Positions 8,012 through 16,417 of a DNA stretch of 53,178 nt are shown here, piece by piece. Origin of the DNA: Arsukibacterium sp. MJ3 (GTDB lineage: Bacteria > Pseudomonadota > Gammaproteobacteria > Enterobacterales > Alteromonadaceae); the NCBI RefSeq assembly GCF_000987765.1, contig NZ_LAHP01000023.1, forward strand, positions 1 through 53,178. Direction: 5' to 3'. A program made the translations under genes and the position numbers. Every line of letters starts with the position of its first letter. Within the stretch, counting starts at the first letter, position 1. Under the pieces are notes generated by a model, which saw nothing but the letters and a program-made list of their open reading frames with translations, was not told where the DNA came from and made no database searches.

Positions 8012-9359
8012 CGGTCCCTCGTGGTATTGCTGGTGTAGTAACTGGCATAGCAGTAATTAAAAGCGTATTAAACACTGCAGCATTTAACAAAGCCCAAGGC
8101 AACCACAGCATACCCGATGTTAATATGTGCCCGGCTAACATAGCCACGCCCAGTAGTAAAACATTAATAAACAACAGTGTTGCCGCCAGCGGGTGTTTGC
8201 TTAACTGGCGAAAACTGCTATAAAAAAACTGGCCAAAGGTCAGCCCAAATATGGCTGCACCCGCCACGCCATAAAACACCATTAGATCAAAAAGATCGAT
8301 TTCAATAAAGTATTTTTTTAACAGAACGCTCACTCCTGCGACACCCACCCCAAATAATCGATGTAGCAGCGCATAATGTTGCTCTGTCTGTTGCCAAACT
8401 ACGCTTAAATACAGGTCGCGGGATGACAAAACAATACCCAGCACGCCACGTTGCTGAAAGGCATAGGCTAATTTATCGTACAAGCCGGCAGCACGAAGTA
8501 GCGCTTCAGCTTGCCAAATTAATACCAATAACCCGCTTAGGGCCAGCAAAAGCGCAACCGCTATCTGCCGACGGTATTGCCGGTAAAATCCAGCTTTAGC
8601 GGATAAAAGTGGTATAGCGAACACCAGCATTAAACTACCCAGTAAGCCGGTTTTGGTCAGCAACAACAAGGCACTGGCAATGGTTAACAGGCTTATCAGC
8701 CCATAACGCGCTTTATGTAGCGGCCAACTGCGCCATAACAACCAACCACTGACCACCAGTAATACTGCGGCCAGTTCGTTAGTGGAATAAAAAAAGCCTT
8801 TAAGCCCTAAAAAAGGTTGCACTACATTGTCCATTGGCTGATACGCGGTATAGCCAAAGCCCGCCAGGCCTAGCAGCAAATTAACAACAATAACCCCAAA
8901 GCTTAGCAGCATCAGCCGGTCGATCATCACTACAAAGGCCGCGGGATAACGCAGGCAAAAATGACAAAAAAAACTAAAAGCCAATAGCGGTGCTAACGCC
9001 TTTATCAGCAAAGGCAGCTCGGTCGCCAGAAAACCAGCAGCCCCAACGTTTTGCAACGCCGCAAGGGTTAAATAGCTATAAAGCGGGCCACTTAGCGCCA
9101 GAAGCAGTAACCCCAGCAGTAGCACCAGCGCTTTGCTACGCCACAGAATTAACTGCCATAGCAGCACACTAAGCAATAGCGCTTTATACATTAGTGACCA
9201 AAGCAATGCCCCTGGCAGCTGTTGTAAGCCGCCACTAATACTATCGACCAGCAGGAACCAGGGCATTAAATAAAACAGTAGCCACGCTGGCCAGCTAGCG
9301 GAGTCAATGCGCGGCATCTGGTTGGATAATAATTGATTAGATAACAGAGCCAGCTGCAT
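7995..9359 (-). CDS. O-antigen ligase/polymerase-like membrane protein (Wzy/WaaL type)
   Basis: A 454-residue protein with about twelve hydrophobic segments and a large periplasmic-type loop near residues 290-340, the usual plan of Wzy polymerases and WaaL ligases. The motifs KGFFYSTNELAAVLL and TKTGLLGSLML match the conserved K-F-NE and TKTG elements of the Wzy_C superfamily. It would polymerise or ligate undecaprenyl-linked glycan at the periplasmic face. The start ATG overlaps the stop of the glycosyltransferase gene (TAATG), so translation is coupled. Polymerase is more likely than ligase because the rest of the locus is a Wzx/Wzy-type set, but sequence alone does not separate them. Confidence 0.75.
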   Translation of the reverse strand: MQLALLSNQLLSNQMPRIDSASWPAWLLFYLMPWFLLVDSISGGLQQLPGALLWSLMYKALLLSVLLWQLILWRSKALVLLLGLLLLALSGPLYSYLTLAALQNVGAAGFLATELPLLIKALAPLLAFSFFCHFCLRYPAAFVVMIDRLMLLSFGVIVVNLLLGLAGFGYTAYQPMDNVVQPFLGLKGFFYSTNELAAVLLVVSGWLLWRSWPLHKARYGLISLLTIASALLLLTKTGLLGSLMLVFAIPLLSAKAGFYRQYRRQIAVALLLALSGLLVLIWQAEALLRAAGLYDKLAYAFQQRGVLGIVLSSRDLYLSVVWQQTEQHYALLHRLFGVGVAGVSVLLKKYFIEIDLFDLMVFYGVAGAAIFGLTFGQFFYSSFRQLSKHPLAATLLFINVLLLGVAMLAGHILTSGMLWLPWALLNAAVFNTLLITAMPVTTPAIPRGTDERSA

Positions 9360-10261
9360 TATTTTTTGAACAACCCCGCCAGTCCTTTACTAAATAACTT
9401 GATGCGCCAGCTACTTAACCAGGCCATTTTTTGTTTCAAATAATAGCGACATTTTAATTTTTGCAAACCAAAGCGACTCAAGCGTAGTAATTCCAGTAAA
9501 CCCAGTGGCTGCTTTTCCATCATTAATCGGTAAAACATCTGGTTTTGTAAATTACGCTCGCTCATTAGTTGACGGTGTTTTGCCACAAACTGTTTATGAG
9601 CGTCCAATCGTTTTGGTGAGTTAGTAATACGGCCCAGTTCATGGCCAACATTTACTTTATAGCTGGCATCACTTATCCGCAGGGCCGGACCAAAAGCAGC
9701 CACCACCCGCACCCACATATCATAATCTTGAAATGCCGCCAGGTTCTCATCAAACCCTTGTAACTGCAGCATACGTTCGCGTTTAACTAACGCCTGATTC
9801 GATAAGGTATGTAAGTCGAGCAGGCTACTTAATGTTACGACTTCATCTGTAGCAAATAAGGTTTTTTGCACACTGCCATAATCCCAGATATAGCCAGCAC
9901 AAACACAACTGTATTGCGGATCATAGGCCCGATATAAACTGCTGAGACGATGCACTAAAAACTCGTCATCATCATCAATGCCAGTAACAAACTCCCCTTT
10001 TGCTGCAGCAATAGCACGGTTTCGGGCAGCACATGCCCCCTTACCTTCTAGCTGACGCAAAAAATGTACCTGCGGTACATTGCTATATTTGTCGGTCAAA
10101 ATCGCCCAGGTATCGTCCGTAGACGCATCATCAACCACGAATAACTCAAAATTGGGATAGTCTTGCGCCAGCACTGAATCTATGGCCCGGGTTGCCATTT
10201 CTACCCGATTATAGGTTGGCATATAAACACTAATTAATGGCCAGTTTTGCTCTGCATTCAT
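9359..10261 (-). CDS. Family 2 glycosyltransferase
   Basis: About 300 residues with a GT-A fold. ISVYMPTYNR begins the domain, FELFVVDDASTDDT carries the first acidic nucleotide-binding residues, and GIDDDDEF is the DXD metal site. FDENLAAFQDYDMWVRV matches the ED/D catalytic-base region of GT2 proteins. It would add one sugar to the lipid-linked repeat unit on the cytoplasmic side. The ATG at 10261 is chosen because an AGGA stands eight bases upstream; an ATG three codons earlier (10270) sits directly on that site. It couples by TAATG to the polymerase-like gene downstream. A basic C-terminal segment may be peripheral to the membrane. Confidence 0.85.
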   Translation of the reverse strand: MNAEQNWPLISVYMPTYNRVEMATRAIDSVLAQDYPNFELFVVDDASTDDTWAILTDKYSNVPQVHFLRQLEGKGACAARNRAIAAAKGEFVTGIDDDDEFLVHRLSSLYRAYDPQYSCVCAGYIWDYGSVQKTLFATDEVVTLSSLLDLHTLSNQALVKRERMLQLQGFDENLAAFQDYDMWVRVVAAFGPALRISDASYKVNVGHELGRITNSPKRLDAHKQFVAKHRQLMSERNLQNQMFYRLMMEKQPLGLLELLRLSRFGLQKLKCRYYLKQKMAWLSSWRIKLFSKGLAGLFKK

Positions 10262-10275
10262 GCTTATCATCCTGT

Positions 10276-11040
10276 TTACACTTTACCCGTCCAATACCAC
10301 CACAAATAGCGCAACAAGCCAAGCTGCCGCCCAATCCGGCTTGGCTGCGACAACAAGCGATATGCCCATTCCAGATTCAGTTTACACCACAGTAGCGGTG
10401 CCCGTTTCACATTGCCGGTATAAACATCGTAAGTGCCCCCTACCCCCATATAAAAACAGTTAGGGTGCGCCTGGCGGATCCTTTGGATCAACAACTCCTG
10501 ACGGGGCGAACCCATTGCCACACTAACAATGCGGGCATCACTTTGTTTTATTTGGTGAATCAAGGCCGCTTCATCTTTAAAATAACCATCTACCGCACCA
10601 ACCACAGTAGTTCCACTGGCAATAAGTTTATCGCGTGTTTGCGCCAGCACCTCAGGCTTTGCACCAATAATAAATACCGGTACCTGATAACTGGCCGCTC
10701 TTAGCATCAACGCTTGCCACAATTCACAGCCCGGGATCCGTTCAACATGACGGCCTAAACGACGGCGCATGGCTTTTACTACTCCAATACCATCGGCATA
10801 ACGGATATCTGCCGCTTCAATAACGCGGCGTAATGCTGCGTTGTTACTGGCTGAGAGTACTTTTTCCGGATTAATGGCAATAGCAGAGCCGGCAAAAACC
10901 GGACCCGCATCCGGAATAATATACTGCAGCAGCGCTTGCATATTTTTAAAGGCTGCAACCTTAATTACCCCAACACTGATCTGCTCAGGCATAGTTGCTG
11001 TAAAATTTTCTGCAACAGTCTCTGAGATAATTTCTGACAT
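10276..11040 (-). CDS. WecG/TagA/CpsF (GT26) glycosyltransferase
   Basis: A 254-residue GT26 enzyme. RYADGIGVVKAMRRRLG, VFIIGAKPE, VSVAMGSPRQELLI and GVGGTYDVYTGNVKRAP are the four family blocks; the Asp of ADGIG is the proposed catalytic residue. Members such as WecG and TagA transfer the second sugar onto an undecaprenyl-diphosphate-linked amino sugar, which fits the WecA-like enzyme encoded divergently at 12276. It has a longer N-terminal extension (about 25 residues) than WecG. It lies between the GT4 gene (2 bp) and the GT2 gene (about 14 bp), so all are one operon. The precise donor sugar cannot be read from sequence. Confidence 0.88.
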   Translation of the reverse strand: MSEIISETVAENFTATMPEQISVGVIKVAAFKNMQALLQYIIPDAGPVFAGSAIAINPEKVLSASNNAALRRVIEAADIRYADGIGVVKAMRRRLGRHVERIPGCELWQALMLRAASYQVPVFIIGAKPEVLAQTRDKLIASGTTVVGAVDGYFKDEAALIHQIKQSDARIVSVAMGSPRQELLIQRIRQAHPNCFYMGVGGTYDVYTGNVKRAPLLWCKLNLEWAYRLLSQPSRIGRQLGLLRYLWWYWTGKV

Positions 11041-11042
11041 GG

Positions 11043-12119
11043 TTATACTTCCTGATAAAGAACAATTAGCCGTTTGGCAACATCACTGACTAAGCACTGC
11101 TCTGCCCAGGCTCTGGCAGTATATTGCATCTGTTGATAATCGGCCGCTGGCAGCAACCACATTTTTTGCAAGGCATGTTGCAGCCCCGCTATTATTTGCT
11201 GCTCGTTTAGCGCCTCTCCAGCATCTTGCTGAGGGACCAAATAACCATTTTCACCCTCACGAAGCTGAGCAATAGAGCCATCGGTAACCGTTGCTACTAC
11301 CGGAGTATAGCAAGCCATCGCTTCTGCCATTACCAACCCAAAAGACTCATTGCGTGACAAGCTTATAAAACAGCGGGCTTGCTGATATAAGTTGGCAAGT
11401 TCGCTGGAGGTTTGCGGCCCCACTACGCTTACATTTGAATATGGCGCTACAGCTTGCTGCAACCGCGCTAAGTAAGGGCCTGCACCTGCAATCACCACCT
11501 TTTTACTGGTTAATGTTGGCAATAAGCCAATTAACCTATCAATACCTTTATTGAAATCTAGGCTGCCTACATACAATACGTCTATGATTTTATTAGTAAA
11601 ATCACGCCTCGGTTGCACCGCGAAACACTCGGCAATACCCGCCGACAACACAGTACTGTTTTTAATAGGCAAATTAAATCGGGCGGCCAGCGCGTCACTG
11701 GTAAAAACCCAGTGCTGAACCTTGCCAGCACACCAACGATAAAAAAAACCGGGTGGCTGATATTGGTAAATATCGCTACCGTGACAGGTAACAATAATGT
11801 TTGCCGCTGGATTGCGTAGCGCCCGATACAACAGCGCCAGCCAAATAGTGGGATAAAAAAAATGCACGTGTAAAACGGTATATTTATGGCGGCTAAAAAT
11901 ATAGCGCCAGATAAAGTCGAGAAAAAATACCGGATATTTTACTAATTGGTTCAGCTTTGAGTCAGTATGCCAACGCATAAAATGATAACCGGGTTTCAAG
12001 AGTGCCAATGCTTCCACTTGCTGACGGACAAATTGCCCCTGAAACGGTGCAGCCGGTTTCGGGCCCATATTGGTGATAATTAACACACTCGGTTTGCTAC
12101 TCAAGGTTTTTCTATCCAA
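11043..12119 (-). CDS. Family 4 glycosyltransferase
   Basis: A 358-residue GT-B enzyme. The N-terminal Rossmann domain starts with VLIITNMGP and carries HVHFFYP and CHGSDIYQY. The C-terminal donor domain has DVLYVGSLDFNKGIDRLI and ESFGLVMAEAMACYTPVVAT, the EX7E motif of GT4 retaining transferases. It is the first gene of the leftward polysaccharide operon. The annotated start is a TTG at 12119 with no convincing ribosome site; a second TTG six codons in is possible. The 156-bp gap to the divergent wecA-like gene should contain the promoters of both arms. Confidence 0.85.
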   Translation of the reverse strand: MDRKTLSSKPSVLIITNMGPKPAAPFQGQFVRQQVEALALLKPGYHFMRWHTDSKLNQLVKYPVFFLDFIWRYIFSRHKYTVLHVHFFYPTIWLALLYRALRNPAANIIVTCHGSDIYQYQPPGFFYRWCAGKVQHWVFTSDALAARFNLPIKNSTVLSAGIAECFAVQPRRDFTNKIIDVLYVGSLDFNKGIDRLIGLLPTLTSKKVVIAGAGPYLARLQQAVAPYSNVSVVGPQTSSELANLYQQARCFISLSRNESFGLVMAEAMACYTPVVATVTDGSIAQLREGENGYLVPQQDAGEALNEQQIIAGLQHALQKMWLLPAADYQQMQYTARAWAEQCLVSDVAKRLIVLYQEV

Positions 12120-12275
12120 ATGCCAGTAATACTGACTACAATAGGCGCAGTAGCCGCATAAAATACTTATTTTATAGCCAATTAGCGGGTGCTAACCAGT
12201 TAAGAATATACTAAAACTGATTATAAACCGATAGCAGCTGACGACAGGCTGAATAACGACAATTACGGGAAGACT

Positions 12276-13340
12276 ATGCCACTACCTGAATTAACGTATA
12301 CCGTGTTATTTGCGGTGGTAGCCAGCTTATTGGCAATACTGTTATTACGGCCAATGGCCGCTAAAATGGGCCTGCTGGACCTTCCACAGGGCCGCAAACA
12401 ACATAACGGGGCCGTGCCGTTGATTGGTGGCCTTGCTATTTATATCACTTTATTACTGGTATTGGGCAGTAAAGTATCTTCCGATATTATGCTCGGCTAT
12501 TATCTGGCTTGTGCGGCAGTAATTGTCATACTTGGTGCTTTTGATGATGCGCTGGATTTAAGTGTTAAGTTACGCTTGGCTATGCAGTTATTGGTGGGTA
12601 TGGCCATGATTTACAGCCTGGACCTACACATCAGTAATTTAGGCAATATTTTTGGTTTTGGTCAGGTAGAGTTAGGTGTTTTTGGTATTCCTTTTACCTT
12701 AATTGCGGTTATTGCCGCCATTAATGCCTTTAACATGACCGATGGTATAGATGGCCTGGCGGGTTTACTCAGTATGGTAAGTTTTGGCAGCATTGCCGTG
12801 TTTATGTCGCTCTGGGGCCAACCAGGCGAAGCCATGTTACCCTTGGTATTTATTGCTGCGTTGCTACCTTACCTGGCGTTTAACCTTGGTTTAATTAACC
12901 ATAAAAAAATCTTTATGGGTGATGCCGGTAGTATGTTAATTGGTTTATCGGTTATCTGGCTTTTATTAATCAGCACCCAAAGTGAAAGCGCTAGTTTTCG
13001 ACCCGTTACTGCCTTGTGGTTAATTGCCATTCCATTAATGGATATGGTAGCAATAATGCTACGTCGGGTTTTAAAAGGCCAATCGCCGTTTCAGGCTGAC
13101 CGGGAGCATTTGCACCATATCTCGTTGCGCCTGGGGCTAAGTTCACGCGAGTCATTAATGCTAATAAGCGCACTGGCTTGTGTGTTTGCCTGCGTGGGTA
13201 TTATTGGTGAATATTTACTGGTGCCGGAAGTGGCCATGTTATTGCTGTTTTTTCTGGTATTTGCGCTGTATATCGGACTGATGCAAAACATCTGGCGCAT
13301 TATTTCGGTTATTCGCCACAATATCGTTAACCGGCGTTAA
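12276..13340 (+). CDS. WecA-like undecaprenyl-phosphate N-acetylhexosamine-1-phosphate transferase
   Basis: A 354-residue polytopic membrane enzyme of the PNPT (MraY/WecA) family. It joins a UDP-activated amino sugar phosphate to undecaprenyl phosphate, the first step of glycan assembly. Visible motifs in order are GGLAIYI, GAFDDALDL (the adjacent Asp pair), NAFNMTDGIDGLAGLL, KKIFMGDAGSMLIG and DREHLHHISLRLG with the HLHH histidines typical of the WecA branch. About eleven membrane helices are expected. A GGGAAG site precedes the ATG. It leads the rightward arm of the polysaccharide locus, with the flippase 37 bp downstream. A genuine enterobacterial-type wecA elsewhere in the genome cannot be excluded. 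Confidence 0.9.
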   Translation: MPLPELTYTVLFAVVASLLAILLLRPMAAKMGLLDLPQGRKQHNGAVPLIGGLAIYITLLLVLGSKVSSDIMLGYYLACAAVIVILGAFDDALDLSVKLRLAMQLLVGMAMIYSLDLHISNLGNIFGFGQVELGVFGIPFTLIAVIAAINAFNMTDGIDGLAGLLSMVSFGSIAVFMSLWGQPGEAMLPLVFIAALLPYLAFNLGLINHKKIFMGDAGSMLIGLSVIWLLLISTQSESASFRPVTALWLIAIPLMDMVAIMLRRVLKGQSPFQADREHLHHISLRLGLSSRESLMLISALACVFACVGIIGEYLLVPEVAMLLLFFLVFALYIGLMQNIWRIISVIRHNIVNRR

Positions 13341-13377
13341 CCATCGTGTATTCTTTGCAACTCTTATTGAGCCCGTT

Positions 13378-14694
13378 ATGCTAAAAAAACTGTTAGTCGC
13401 TCGCGCTACCGCTATGCTGGGAGATCGGCTGGTTAAACTGCTAGCAGGCGCTATATTAACAATATTTGTCGCAAGAGTGCTCGGTGCCAGTGAACTGGGT
13501 ATCTATTCTATTGTGATGGCCTGGAGTTCGCTGCTAGTGCCACTTACCAGCATGGGCCTTAATAATAATGTTGTGCGCCGTATGGTGCAGCAGCAGAATG
13601 GCCAACAAGCCATGACGTTATTATACAGCGCAATAACTCTTCGCTTAGCATTGGGTTTGTTCGGTGGCAGCCTGATGTTGCTTGGCTTTTATTTTCTCTA
13701 CCCTGAAATGTTTAGTGGTAATACGGCCATTGCCATTCCCATGTTGTTTTTATTACAAAGCTTCTTTGGCTTGCTGTTATTTGAATTTTACTTAAATTAC
13801 CAGGGCACTTTTCGCAGCCCCGCCTACTTAAAAACGACTATTACGCTTTTTAGTTTTGGCGCTAAAATGGCGTTACTGTATAGCGGCTTTGGCATCGCCA
13901 GTTTACTACTAATGACCGGTATTGAATTTATGCTGGTTGGCCTGGCGCAATATCTGCTGTATCGCTATAAACACCAGCCCTTTATGGCTGGTGAAACCCG
14001 CTGGCCACCCTATCATCCGCGTTGGTTTAGTGCCGCACAGATAAAACCTCTGCTTAAACGTTCCAGCTGGTTATGGTTGTCGGGTATTGTCGCAGTAATT
14101 TACCTGAAAATTGATATTGTGATGCTCGGTAGCATGGCCGGCGCAGAACAAGCCGGTATTTATGCCGCTGCCAGCCGCTTGTCAGAACTGTGGTACGTAT
14201 TCCCCGCCACCCTGGCTACCCGCTATTATCCTGATATGTTAAAAGCGTATCAGCAAGGATTACCCTATTATTACTTAAAATTACGCCGTTTTGCTCTGCT
14301 GTTTTTTGCTGCGGCATTTAGTATAGCGCTAATAATGACGTTGGCAGCGCCCTGGATTATTAACCTGCTGTTTGGCGAGGATTTCATTGCTGCGATAGAG
14401 GTGCTGCGCATTCATATCTGGGCTGGTTGCTTTATTTTTGTGCGTTATTTAATTAGCCAGCATCTGGTGATCACCGAACAAGAACCGTTATCATTACTAA
14501 GCCATGGTGTTGGTGCCTTACTTAATATCGGGCTGAACTTGTGGCTTATTCCTACCATGGGTATTGTTGGTGCGGCTTGGGCTACCTTAGTTTCTTATGC
14601 TTTTGCGTCGTTTTTCTTTTTATTTGTATTCGCCAGTACCCGTGCGCAGTTGTGGCAACTTGTTACCACCCGCCGCACTTCTCACCATAGCTAA
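13378..14694 (+). CDS. Wzx-type oligosaccharide flippase
   Basis: A 438-residue protein with about twelve to fourteen hydrophobic helices. The first pair (GDRLVKLLAGAILTIFVARVLGASELGIYS region) and the GAEQAGIYAAASRLSELWY segment are typical of the polysaccharide synthesis/MOP exporter superfamily. It would flip undecaprenyl-linked repeat units to the periplasm, where the polymerase-like protein at 7995-9359 acts. It follows the WecA-like gene by 37 bp and precedes the pyruvyl transferase by 11 bp. No clear Shine-Dalgarno precedes the ATG, which suggests coupling to the preceding gene. Confidence 0.88.
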   Translation: MLKKLLVARATAMLGDRLVKLLAGAILTIFVARVLGASELGIYSIVMAWSSLLVPLTSMGLNNNVVRRMVQQQNGQQAMTLLYSAITLRLALGLFGGSLMLLGFYFLYPEMFSGNTAIAIPMLFLLQSFFGLLLFEFYLNYQGTFRSPAYLKTTITLFSFGAKMALLYSGFGIASLLLMTGIEFMLVGLAQYLLYRYKHQPFMAGETRWPPYHPRWFSAAQIKPLLKRSSWLWLSGIVAVIYLKIDIVMLGSMAGAEQAGIYAAASRLSELWYVFPATLATRYYPDMLKAYQQGLPYYYLKLRRFALLFFAAAFSIALIMTLAAPWIINLLFGEDFIAAIEVLRIHIWAGCFIFVRYLISQHLVITEQEPLSLLSHGVGALLNIGLNLWLIPTMGIVGAAWATLVSYAFASFFFLFVFASTRAQLWQLVTTRRTSHHS

Positions 14695-14705
14695 AAGGTT
14701 TTTTT

Positions 14706-15878
14706 ATGAACAAGCCACTGTTTGTGGAAATTAAAGGTGTGCAATTTCGAAATAAAGGCGCTTACCTGATGTTGTTGGCCTGTCTTGATGGCTTAAAAAG
14801 CCTACCAGACTATCAATTAGTGTTATCACCCGGCCCTAATTTACCCTACCCGGAGCGCGCGCGGCTTGGTGCCTGGCAAAAGCTGGCGTTTCGGCGCAAA
14901 GGGCTCGATTTAACTGGCCTGATTGGTAAGCTTCCCTCCGCTTTACAGCGGTTGTTTAAGCGTTATGGTATGGTAACAGAGCGTGATATTGATATTGTGC
15001 TGGAAGCCAGTGGTTTTGCTTATGGCGACCAATGGCCGCTGCAGTTTTTAGAAAATACCGCTAAAGAAGTTAAGCGTTTTAAGCAGGCCGGCAAACCTTT
15101 TATTTTTATGCCTCAAGCCTTTGGTCCTTTCGCCAGCGAGCAAAGCAAGGCCGCTATGCGGGATATTATTCAGCATGCCAGGCTTATTTTTGTCCGCGAT
15201 CCGGTATCGCTGACACATTTGCAAAGCTGTCTTAGCCCACTGCCGGCCAGTGTGGTGTTAACGCCCGACTTTACCGTCGGTCTTAAACCCACTGCCCATT
15301 TTCAACTCCCTGTTATGGCTAAACCATATGTGGCACTTATTCCTAATTCAAAAGTGGTCTCTAAGTACAACCATGCTGATGCCGAAACCATGCGGATAAG
15401 TTATGTTGCGGCGTTTGCCGCGGCGGCAAACCAGCTAACATCGCTAGGTTATCAGGTAATGTTAGTTAATCATGAAGGGCGGGAAGACGCGGAGTTATGT
15501 GCTGAAATTGCCAATTTATCGCCTTGCGAATTAGTGCAACTTGAAGATCCATTAGCCGTAAAGGCGTTTATTGGTGGCGCCGAACTGGTTATTAGCTCAC
15601 GCTTTCACGGTGCAGTTAACGCCTTAAGCCAGGCTGTGCCATGCATTGCAACAAGTTGGAGCCATAAATACCATGCCATGATGAGCGACTTTGCCATGGC
15701 CGATTATTGCGTAGAACAGTTGTCAGCCGACAGCCTATGTCAGGCTGTTGAAAAATTATTGGCCAACAAAGCAAACCTTTTACCGCAGTTGGCCGAACGT
15801 GCAGAGCAGCTTAAGCAGCGCAACCAACAAATGTGGCAGCAATTGCAGCAACATTTAACAACCGTTAGCGCTCGCTAA
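14706..15878 (+). CDS. Polysaccharide pyruvyl transferase family protein
   Basis: A 390-residue PF04230-type protein. It starts with VEIKGVQFRNKGAYLML, corresponding to the nucleotide-fold N-terminus of WcaK/AmsJ-like proteins. FIFMPQAFGPF, FVRDPVSLTHL, LTPDFTVGL and SSRFHGAVNALSQAVP are the family blocks, with the SSRFHG histidine near the active site. Such enzymes move pyruvate from phosphoenolpyruvate to make a ketal on sugars, giving a negatively charged glycan. It is the last gene of the rightward arm and converges on the DUF6482 gene with a four-base gap. Some family members act on other substrates, so ketal formation is inference. Confidence 0.85.
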   Translation: MNKPLFVEIKGVQFRNKGAYLMLLACLDGLKSLPDYQLVLSPGPNLPYPERARLGAWQKLAFRRKGLDLTGLIGKLPSALQRLFKRYGMVTERDIDIVLEASGFAYGDQWPLQFLENTAKEVKRFKQAGKPFIFMPQAFGPFASEQSKAAMRDIIQHARLIFVRDPVSLTHLQSCLSPLPASVVLTPDFTVGLKPTAHFQLPVMAKPYVALIPNSKVVSKYNHADAETMRISYVAAFAAAANQLTSLGYQVMLVNHEGREDAELCAEIANLSPCELVQLEDPLAVKAFIGGAELVISSRFHGAVNALSQAVPCIATSWSHKYHAMMSDFAMADYCVEQLSADSLCQAVEKLLANKANLLPQLAERAEQLKQRNQQMWQQLQQHLTTVSAR

Positions 15879-15882
15879 ACGT

Positions 15883-16194
15883 TTATTCGCCGGTGCGACT
15901 AAAGTGAATAGCCAGCCTAAGGGTATTATCTACTTTTTCTGGCCCACCACACATTTCGTCATAAGCCGACTGGTGCACTAAAAATGCCTGACGCACCAGG
16001 CATTCATTCAAAGCCAACTTAACGGCCTCGATACTCTGAAACTGCTGTGGCCGGTTATTATCGGCCACTAAAAAACCTTTTCGGCCATCAAAATCGGCTT
16101 CGACTAAATAGATGCCCATTTCAAAAGAATGAATGATAACTTCGTCAATCCTGACATCTTGCCGGTTTAAATGGTCAATACGGTGGTTATGCAT
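15883..16194 (-). CDS. DUF6482 family protein
   Basis: A 103-residue soluble protein of unknown function. The layout (GIYLVEADFDGRKGFLVADN, then FQSIEAVKLALNECLV, then AFLVHQSAYDEMCG) resembles the DUF6482 family of marine gammaproteobacteria. The ATG at 16194 is chosen because GGAG stands six bases upstream; an in-frame ATG ten codons further upstream would translate an asparagine-rich stretch that is really the leader. It is monocistronic and converges on the pyruvyl transferase. No catalytic motif is visible. Confidence 0.65.
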   Translation of the reverse strand: MHNHRIDHLNRQDVRIDEVIIHSFEMGIYLVEADFDGRKGFLVADNNRPQQFQSIEAVKLALNECLVRQAFLVHQSAYDEMCGGPEKVDNTLRLAIHFSRTGE

Positions 16195-16386
16195 AGCAAC
16201 TCTCCAATTATTATTATTAGTCATTTCGGTTCAACCATTTTTTCATACGCAGCAACATTCACTGTAGATTGTTTTAATTACTACGTCCCCAGATTAGCAA
16301 AAAGAACCAACCTACATAGTGCGCTAAACAACGATTGGCAAAATCAGCACTTTACCTGCAGATTAATTTAACGTTACTATCATGAT

Positions 16387-16416
16387 AGGAGTAAGTTTAT
16401 AGCGATATCTATCGCT
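16387..16416 (+). promoter_or_regulatory. Shine-Dalgarno plus hairpin that may bridge to a TTG start
   Basis: AGGAG at 16387-16391 is too far from the in-frame starts (TTG 16418, ATG 16430). Between them AGCGAT and ATCGCT (16401-16406 and 16411-16416) form a six-pair stem with a four-base loop. If this folds, AGGAG comes within about ten bases of the TTG. Seen in sequence; the role is inference. Confidence 0.4.
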
Positions 16417-16417
16417 T

